In this document: piece by piece, positions 58,950 through 64,000 of the stretch
How positions within the stretch are numbered: position 1 is the first letter of the stretch
Layout: the number at the start of each line of letters is the position of its first letter
DNA from: Massilia agrisoli
GTDB lineage: Bacteria; Pseudomonadota; Gammaproteobacteria; Burkholderiales; Burkholderiaceae_D
Direction of reading: 5' to 3'
Assembly: GCF_020831365.1 (NCBI RefSeq)
Contig: NZ_JAJHPV010000014.1
Span: 1 to 64,000, forward strand
Length of the DNA stretch: 64,000 nt
Translations under genes and position numbers: made by a program
The notes under the pieces: model-generated
The model's input: the letters and a program-made list of their open reading frames with translations, nothing else
What the model was told of the DNA's origin: nothing
Database searches by the model: none

Positions 58950-60278
58950 TCAGGCTTTCACGACGTTCGGCAGGCGCTCGCGGTAGACGCCCCGGGTGTC
59001 GATGACCAGCTGCGCATGCTGGCGCACCAGCTCGTAGTCGAAGGCGCTGTGGCTGGTGGCCACCAGCAGCACGTCGTACGAGGCAATCGCCTCCGGCGTC
59101 AGCGCCACGCTGGACAGCTCGAAGCGGTGTTCGCGCATGCGCGGGAAATGCGGCACGTGGGGGTCGGAGTAATCGACCAGCGCCCCTTTGGCGCGCAGCC
59201 GCTCCATCAGTTCCACCGAGGGCGACTCGCGCATGTCCTCCACGTCTTTTTTGTAGGCGATGCCGAGCACCAGGATGCGGCTGCCCTTGAGCGAGCGCCC
59301 GCGGTCGTTGAGCGCATCGGTAACCTTGCCGATCACCCATTGAGGCATGTCGCGGTTGATCTCGCCGGCCAGTTCGATGAAGCGGGTGTGCACGCCGTAC
59401 TGGCGCGCCTTCCAGGTCAGGTAGAACGGGTCGATCGGGATGCAGTGGCCGCCCAGGCCGGGGCCGGGATAGTAGGGCGTGAAGCCGAAGGGCTTGGTGG
59501 CGGCGGCGCGGATCACCTCGTGGATGTCGATGTCCATCTTGTCGGCGATGATTTTCATCTCGTTGACGAGGCCGATGTTGACGGCGCGGTGGATGTTCTC
59601 GAGCAGCTTGGTGAGCTCGGCGGCGCGGGTCGAGCTGACCGGCACCACCCGGTCGATCGCGGGGCCGTACAGCGCAAGCCCGGCCTGCAGGCAGGCCTCG
59701 GTCGAGCCGCCGCAGACCTTGGGAATGGTGCGGGTTTCGAAGTCCGGGTTGCCGGGGTCTTCGCGCTCGGGCGAAAACACCAGGAACACATCCTCGCCGA
59801 TCGCCAGGCCGCGCGATTCGAGGCGCGGGCGCAGTTCTTCCTCGGTGGTGCCGGGGTAGGTGGTGCTTTCCAGCGACACCACCTGGCCCGGGCGCACGTG
59901 CGGCAGCAGGGCTTCGACCGTGCCGAGCACGAACGACAGGTCCGGCTCGCGGTAGACATTGAGCGGGGTCGGCACGCAGATGATCAGGGCGTCCGCCGCG
60001 GCCACCCGGCTGAAGTCGCAGGTAGCCTCAAAGCCGCGCTCGCGGGCGGTGGCGATTTTCTGGTGCGCGATATGTTCGATGTAGCTGCTGCCCGCATTGA
60101 GTCGCTCGACCTTGCCGGCGTCGATGTCGATGCCCAGCACCCGGAAGCCGACCGCGGAGTAGCGCAGCGACAGCGGCAGCCCGACATAGCCAAGGCCGAT
60201 CACGCCAATGACCGCGCTACGGTCTTCGAATTTGCCAACCAGCTGGGCCAGTTGGCCTGGTTTATGAGCGTCGCGCAT
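58950..60278 (-). CDS. wbpA: UDP-GlcNAc 6-dehydrogenase (WbpA-like)
   Basis: A 442-residue nucleotide-sugar dehydrogenase. The NAD loop is [15 protein letters not shown], the UDP-GlcNAc class marks [11 protein letters not shown] and SPEREDPGN are present, and the catalytic Cys is in [14 protein letters not shown]. It converts UDP-GlcNAc to UDP-GlcNAcA in two oxidation steps, the first step of the diamino-uronic acid pathway. Spacing to wbpB is 30 bp. Confidence 0.92.
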   Translation of the reverse strand: MRDAHKPGQLAQLVGKFEDRSAVIGVIGLGYVGLPLSLRYSAVGFRVLGIDIDAGKVERLNAGSSYIEHIAHQKIATARERGFEATCDFSRVAAADALIICVPTPLNVYREPDLSFVLGTVEALLPHVRPGQVVSLESTTYPGTTEEELRPRLESRGLAIGEDVFLVFSPEREDPGNPDFETRTIPKVCGGSTEACLQAGLALYGPAIDRVVPVSSTRAAELTKLLENIHRAVNIGLVNEMKIIADKMDIDIHEVIRAAATKPFGFTPYYPGPGLGGHCIPIDPFYLTWKARQYGVHTRFIELAGEINRDMPQWVIGKVTDALNDRGRSLKGSRILVLGIAYKKDVEDMRESPSVELMERLRAKGALVDYSDPHVPHFPRMREHRFELSSVALTPEAIASYDVLLVATSHSAFDYELVRQHAQLVIDTRGVYRERLPNVVKA

Positions 60279-60312
60279 ATTCTTGTTTCTCCGCTGTGTT
60301 AATGAATGATGC

Positions 60313-62286
60313 TTAAATTCGATAAGAAACGATTTTCTTGACCAGGCTGGCCCTTTCGATGGCGGCAGCCGGTCCGGCGATTGGTAATCCGGGCGAGGTA
60401 TTTGGCTGGGGGGTATATTCGGACACCATGGCTTTTACCATCGATTCGATCATGCCGCGGTCATTGGTATCGCACGCCATCATCAGGCAGGTAATATAGG
60501 TATCGAGCACGCCCGGATGCAGGGCGCTTTCTTTCATGCGCATTATTCGCGGATGCTCGCTGGGGAATACCTTCCCGTCGGTTAATAACTCCTCATAGAG
60601 CTTCTCGCCCGGGAATAAGCCGATAAACTTGATTTCAATATCGCCATCGGGGAAATCGGCGGTTTTCTCGGTCAGGCCGGACATCATGATCATCGTGCGC
60701 GCCAGGTCGACGATGCGGACCGGGTCGCCCATGTCGAGCACGAACACGTCGCCGCCCTTGGCCATGGCGCCGGCCTGGATGACCAGCTGGGCTGCCTCGG
60801 TAATCAGCATGAAGTAGCGGGTGACTTCCGGATGGGTCACGGTAAGCGGCCCGCCATGGGCGATCTGGCGCTGGAACAGGGGGATCACCGAGCCCGACGA
60901 TCCCAGTACGTTGCCAAAACGCACCATGCAGAACGTCGTTTCGGGCCCGTGCGTGACAGCGGCGGCCTGGAAAATCAGCTCCGCGATGCGCTTGCTGGCG
61001 CCCATGATGTTGGTGGGCCGTACCGCCTTGTCGCTGGAAATCAGCACGCAGGTTTCCACCTTGTGGCGCCCGGCGCCGGCCGCCAGCACCTGCGCGCCCA
61101 GCACGTTGTTGCGCAGGCCTTCGACGATATTGGCTTCCACCAGCGGCACGTGCTTGTAGGCTGCAGCATGGTAAATGGTGTCGATGCGGCTTTCCTGCAG
61201 GATGCGCTCGACCAGGGCCGCATTGCAGACCGAGCCGAGGTGGGCCACGATGGGCAGGGTGGGGAAGCGCGCCTGCAGCTCCTGCTTGATGGTGTACAGG
61301 CCGAACTCGGAGTGGTCGAGCAGGTGCAGGCAGCTGGGCGACAGGGTGACAATCTGCCGGCACAGTTCGCTGCCGATGGAGCCGCCGGCGCCGGTCACCA
61401 GCACGGTTTTGCTGCGTACGCAGCGTGCAAACAGGTCGACCCGGGGCGGCACCGGCGCGCGTCCGAGCAAGTCCTCGAACTTGAGTTCGCGTATCGCTTC
61501 CATCGGCGTTTTCTCCTCGTCGGCAAGGTCGAGCAGGCGGCTCAGGATTTTTGTTGTCACGCCAGCCTCTGCCATGCGATGCATGATGTTGCGCAGGCGT
61601 TCAGGCGAGACCTGGGGGATCGCGATGATGATCGAGCGGATGCACAGCGAGTTGACCATCTCGACCAGGCGGTCGGTGTGGAACACGCGCAGGCCGGCGA
61701 TGGTGCGTTCGTGCAGCACGTGCTTGTCGTCGAAGAAGCAGACGGGCCGGTATTCGTTGCTGGTGCGCATGGTAAGCGCCAGCTGGGCGCCTGGCTCGCC
61801 GGCGCCGTAGATGGCGACCGCGTCGCTGTTGCGCCGTTCACTGATGTGGTTGCGCAGGAAGTTGCGCACCATGAGACGCGAGGTGACAACGTAGGAAAAC
61901 ACGATGAACCAGTAGATTGCCAGCGCACTGCGCGGGAATCCCTCGTCGTTAACTGCCAGCAGCACCAGGTAGACGCACAGCACGGCCAGCCCCAGCGCGA
62001 AGCCGGTGGCGGCAAGCAGGCGCTGGTCGATAAAGCGGATGACGGCCCGGTACAGGTCCGACAGCGAAAAGGCCACGATGGTCACCAGCGCCACCACGAC
62101 ATAGGTGCTGGCGCCGTAGCGCATCGCCAGCGTGACATCCCCGACCCGCAGCAGCATGGCGATTAGGAAGCAGAACGGAAGGGCAATCAGGTCGACGCCG
62201 ACAGCCAGCGCGATCTTTGCCGTTCGATGCATGGAAATCATGTCGACGCAAAATTGGCTGATGACGCTGGTGTGGGAAGTCGACAT
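60313..62286 (-). CDS. wbpM: UDP-GlcNAc 4,6-dehydratase, membrane type (WbpM/PglF)
   Basis: A 657-residue enzyme from the ATG at 62286. Four N-terminal helices (about 20-150) precede a CoA-binding-like Rossmann domain and the catalytic SDR domain with [16 protein letters not shown], then [17 protein letters not shown]. In place of Tyr-x3-Lys it carries the Met-x3-Lys typical of this family. The product is UDP-4-keto-6-deoxy-GlcNAc, which the PglE-like aminotransferase could use. It is the first gene of the operon. A longer frame to 62391 is possible. Confidence 0.92.
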   Translation of the reverse strand: MSTSHTSVISQFCVDMISMHRTAKIALAVGVDLIALPFCFLIAMLLRVGDVTLAMRYGASTYVVVALVTIVAFSLSDLYRAVIRFIDQRLLAATGFALGLAVLCVYLVLLAVNDEGFPRSALAIYWFIVFSYVVTSRLMVRNFLRNHISERRNSDAVAIYGAGEPGAQLALTMRTSNEYRPVCFFDDKHVLHERTIAGLRVFHTDRLVEMVNSLCIRSIIIAIPQVSPERLRNIMHRMAEAGVTTKILSRLLDLADEEKTPMEAIRELKFEDLLGRAPVPPRVDLFARCVRSKTVLVTGAGGSIGSELCRQIVTLSPSCLHLLDHSEFGLYTIKQELQARFPTLPIVAHLGSVCNAALVERILQESRIDTIYHAAAYKHVPLVEANIVEGLRNNVLGAQVLAAGAGRHKVETCVLISSDKAVRPTNIMGASKRIAELIFQAAAVTHGPETTFCMVRFGNVLGSSGSVIPLFQRQIAHGGPLTVTHPEVTRYFMLITEAAQLVIQAGAMAKGGDVFVLDMGDPVRIVDLARTMIMMSGLTEKTADFPDGDIEIKFIGLFPGEKLYEELLTDGKVFPSEHPRIMRMKESALHPGVLDTYITCLMMACDTNDRGMIESMVKAMVSEYTPQPNTSPGLPIAGPAAAIERASLVKKIVSYRI

Positions 62287-62821
62287 GGCAGGAGGAGCGC
62301 TTGGGGTGGCGTTTATTTTTTCTGTTATTAATAAATGAAAATCGCGAATTAATAATTTAATATCATTCGTGAAACAAATTCCGTTCGCCATTGATGGGTG
62401 CGCTTAGATGACTTATCGCGGCGTAAGTTTATTATCGGGGTACGTTCAATTAGCTGGTTTGATAACTATCAATTGCTGACTTCCATAATATTTCCGGCTT
62501 ATATTTATTAATCTCGAGAATATATTTAGTTTTACAGTTAAAATAAATACAATATGGAAAACTGGCGCGGATTCAGCACCGTGAATGCAGGCGAGCTCAT
62601 TTTTGGAGTGGCAAGCTGCGCCACAGTTCCGGATGTGGCGGCGGCGTACGCCGGGATTGACGCGTTCCGGTAAGGGGCGCTCTAGCGGGAGCGTTCCGGC
62701 CGCGGTGCTGTCGCGCCCGGACAGGCCGGCCCGGCAGCTATTTTGTTGACGATTGATTCAGATGGATGTGCACGCTTCCCCCGCGCCTACGATGAAGTGA
62801 GTTTCAGCGTGGAGAAGCGCC
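62287..62821. other. AT-rich intergenic control region of the polysaccharide operon
   Basis: 535 bp between the divergent wbpM and GH19 genes. From about 62320 to 62560 it is much richer in A and T than the rest of the window and likely holds the leftward operon promoter. An exact inverted repeat TTGATAACTATCAA lies at 62459-62472. No single promoter could be chosen with confidence. The GC-rich part, 62563-62800, shows nothing apart from a weak 39-codon frame. Confidence 0.55.
62554..62673 (+). CDS. Weak 39-codon frame
   Basis: An ATG at 62554 opens 39 codons to TAA at 62671-62673, with the hydrophobic GELIFGVASCATVPDVAAAY in the second half. There is no Shine-Dalgarno and no recognised family. 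It may be a chance frame or a gene remnant. Confidence 0.15.
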   Translation: MENWRGFSTVNAGELIFGVASCATVPDVAAAYAGIDAFR

Positions 62822-63463
62822 ATGGCAGTCCTGGTTACCCTTGAGCAGATCAACAAGCTGGCGCCCGGCGTGCGCCCCGCGTATGCGGACGCGTTTGCCG
62901 GCGGCCAGCAGTTGCTGGACGATTTCGGCATCGCCGCATCGCCGCTGCGGATGGCGCATTTCATTGCCCAGCTGATGCACGAGTCGGGGGCGCTGACGAA
63001 GGAATATGAAAACCTGAATTACAGTGCGCGCCGGCTGGTGCAGGTGTGGCCGTGGCGCTTCAAGCCGCACGGGCCGCTCGATCCGGAGGCTTACGCCCAC
63101 AACGCCCGCAAGCTGGCCAATGAAGTCTACGGCGGACGGATGGGCAACACGGGCCCGCAGGACGGTTATATCTACCGCGGGCGCGGCTTGCTGCAGCTGA
63201 CAGGGAAGGGGAATTACGTGGCTGCGACCGCGCGGGTGCGCCGCTGCATGCCGTCGGGGCCAGATTTTGCAAAGGATCCGGACGCCGTGCTGGCCCCGGC
63301 ATGGTGCCTGGCGGTGGCGGCCGGGGAGTGGTCCAGCCGCGGCTGCAACCAGCTGGCCGACGCCGACGACCTCGAACAGATCACCCGCCGCATCAACGGC
63401 GGCACCACCGGTTTCGTCGAGCGCCAGGAATGGCTGCGCCAGGCCAGGCTGTTGTGGAACTAA
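62822..63463 (+). CDS. GH19 chitinase/endolysin-like hydrolase
   Basis: A 213-residue glycoside hydrolase family 19 protein in the short, phage-endolysin style. The catalytic Glu is expected in AQLMHESGALT (Glu54), and EYENLNYS, YRGRGLLQLTGKGNY and RRINGGTTGFVERQEWL are family marks. No signal peptide is present, so export would need a holin, type VI system or lysis, none of which is visible here. It cleaves peptidoglycan or chitin. Confidence 0.85.
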   Translation: MAVLVTLEQINKLAPGVRPAYADAFAGGQQLLDDFGIAASPLRMAHFIAQLMHESGALTKEYENLNYSARRLVQVWPWRFKPHGPLDPEAYAHNARKLANEVYGGRMGNTGPQDGYIYRGRGLLQLTGKGNYVAATARVRRCMPSGPDFAKDPDAVLAPAWCLAVAAGEWSSRGCNQLADADDLEQITRRINGGTTGFVERQEWLRQARLLWN

Positions 63464-63469
63464 GCCGGC

Positions 63470-64000
63470 TTACGGCGCCGCTGCAAAGCCGGGACGCGGT
63501 TGCGGCGCCATCGGCGGCACCACGATGTTGTCGTTCAGGCGCAGGAACTTGAAGCCGGCCAGCTTCTGGCCGTTCTTGCCTTCGCGCGCATTGCGTTGCT
63601 CGCGCTCGCGCGCACGGGCAATGAAGGCGTCGAACGATTCCTCGCGCACCTGCGGTTCGGATGAATGCAGGAAGCGCCGCGCGCCATCCGGCCCGGTCGC
63701 CACCAGCCCCACATGCGACACCCAGTAGCCGCCATCGCGGGTCGACACCACGTTCACGAAATCGCCGTCCTGCAACTGGGCCGCCACCTCGGCCACCCGG
63801 TCCGCTTGCAGGAAATATTCGCGGCTGTTCTGGACCGGAATGTCGCGCTCTGTCTGGTGGCGCGTTTTCAGGAATGTGGCGCGGTCAACCGTCAGCTCAT
63901 ACGACGGTCCGGACGGGCCGGCAAGCGCCATGCTGATGTCGCTCACCAGCCAGTTGTTGTTCAGGTTCCAGTCCACTTCGGTGTAGTGATTGCGCGACGC
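63470..64000 (-). CDS. DUF1460-like amidase-family protein (5' end outside window)
   Basis: The C-terminal 176 residues of a longer protein; the frame is open through the window edge. RNHYTE-type text and DWNLNNNW precede a beta-rich core, then LQDGDFVNVVSTRDGGYWVSHVGLVA and FLHSSEPQVREES. This fits the DUF1460 NlpC/P60-like amidase fold, in which the His lies in SHVG. The N-terminal Cys is not in the window. The stop is 6 bp from the converging GH19 stop. Confidence 0.6.
   Translation of the reverse strand, partial: ASRNHYTEVDWNLNNNWLVSDISMALAGPSGPSYELTVDRATFLKTRHQTERDIPVQNSREYFLQADRVAEVAAQLQDGDFVNVVSTRDGGYWVSHVGLVATGPDGARRFLHSSEPQVREESFDAFIARAREREQRNAREGKNGQKLAGFKFLRLNDNIVVPPMAPQPRPGFAAAP

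Noticed and set aside
57810-60302. An 830-codon rightward frame opposite wbpB and wbpA
   Set aside because: It has shadow composition (His/Gln/Val/Arg-rich) against two clear enzymes on the other strand.

Overview
The window looks like a chromosomal segment of a high-GC betaproteobacterium, most likely in the Oxalobacteraceae (Massilia/Duganella/Janthinobacterium type). The evidence is the protein families and the gene orders carAB-greA-DUF4149, yhbY/rlmE-ftsH-folP-glmM and ppk/pstSCAB-phoU-phoB-phoR. No database search was possible, so genus is an inference. No prophage, intact insertion sequence or CRISPR array is visible. There are several dispersed palindromic repeats and one possible IS-end remnant at the left edge.

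Left part (0-12 kb): a PilZ-like protein, a glutamine-synthetase-family ligase, an unlisted 53-residue one-helix membrane protein, and then the phosphate block. sixA and ppk read leftwards. Facing them is a complete pstSCAB-phoU-phoB-phoR operon behind a clear Pho box. A long inverted repeat lies between pstS and pstC.

Housekeeping part (12-27 kb): small accessory genes (YCII-like, DUF7010-like, patatin lipoprotein, GlcG/HbpS-like, one unknown), a perfect 70-bp palindrome, carA-carB with a structured leader and a TTG start, greA-DUF4149, divergent yhbY and rlmE, ftsH, folP, glmM, and tRNA-Pro(UGG) with tRNA-Arg(UCU).

Accessory part (27-36.6 kb): an OafA-like acyltransferase, a membrane-anchored endonuclease/exonuclease/phosphatase protein, an arsenic operon (arsR-arsC-aquaporin-arsH), a CHASE-PAS-PAS-GGDEF diguanylate cyclase, an LGT-like/TlpA thioredoxin fusion, and a membrane-anchored protein with two SagB-type nitroreductase domains.

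Polysaccharide locus (36.7-62.4 kb): a rightward arm carries a GT4 glycosyltransferase, a TolA/TonB-like protein, a Wza-type export lipoprotein, a Wzc-type BY-kinase, a duplicated beta-helix lipoprotein and a methyltransferase. A long leftward operon reads wbpM-, wbpA-, wbpB-, wbpD- and wbpE-like genes, Wzx, Wzy, two tandem paralogous GNAT-like proteins of unknown function, a glycosyltransferase, a DegT aminotransferase, a PglC-like phosphoglycosyl transferase, a PAP2 protein and an acyltransferase. Four ATGA stop/start overlaps tie it together. Together the genes predict a Wzx/Wzy-dependent exopolysaccharide containing a 2,3-diamino uronic acid, and probably a 4-amino-4,6-dideoxy (bacillosamine-type) first sugar.

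Right edge (62.8-64 kb): a GH19 endolysin-like enzyme converges on a DUF1460-like amidase-family gene cut by the window end. The best candidates for something undescribed are the tandem GNAT-like pair inside the polysaccharide operon, the double SagB-domain membrane protein, the TolA-like protein next to wza, and the two-unit palindrome array between wzc and the beta-helix gene.
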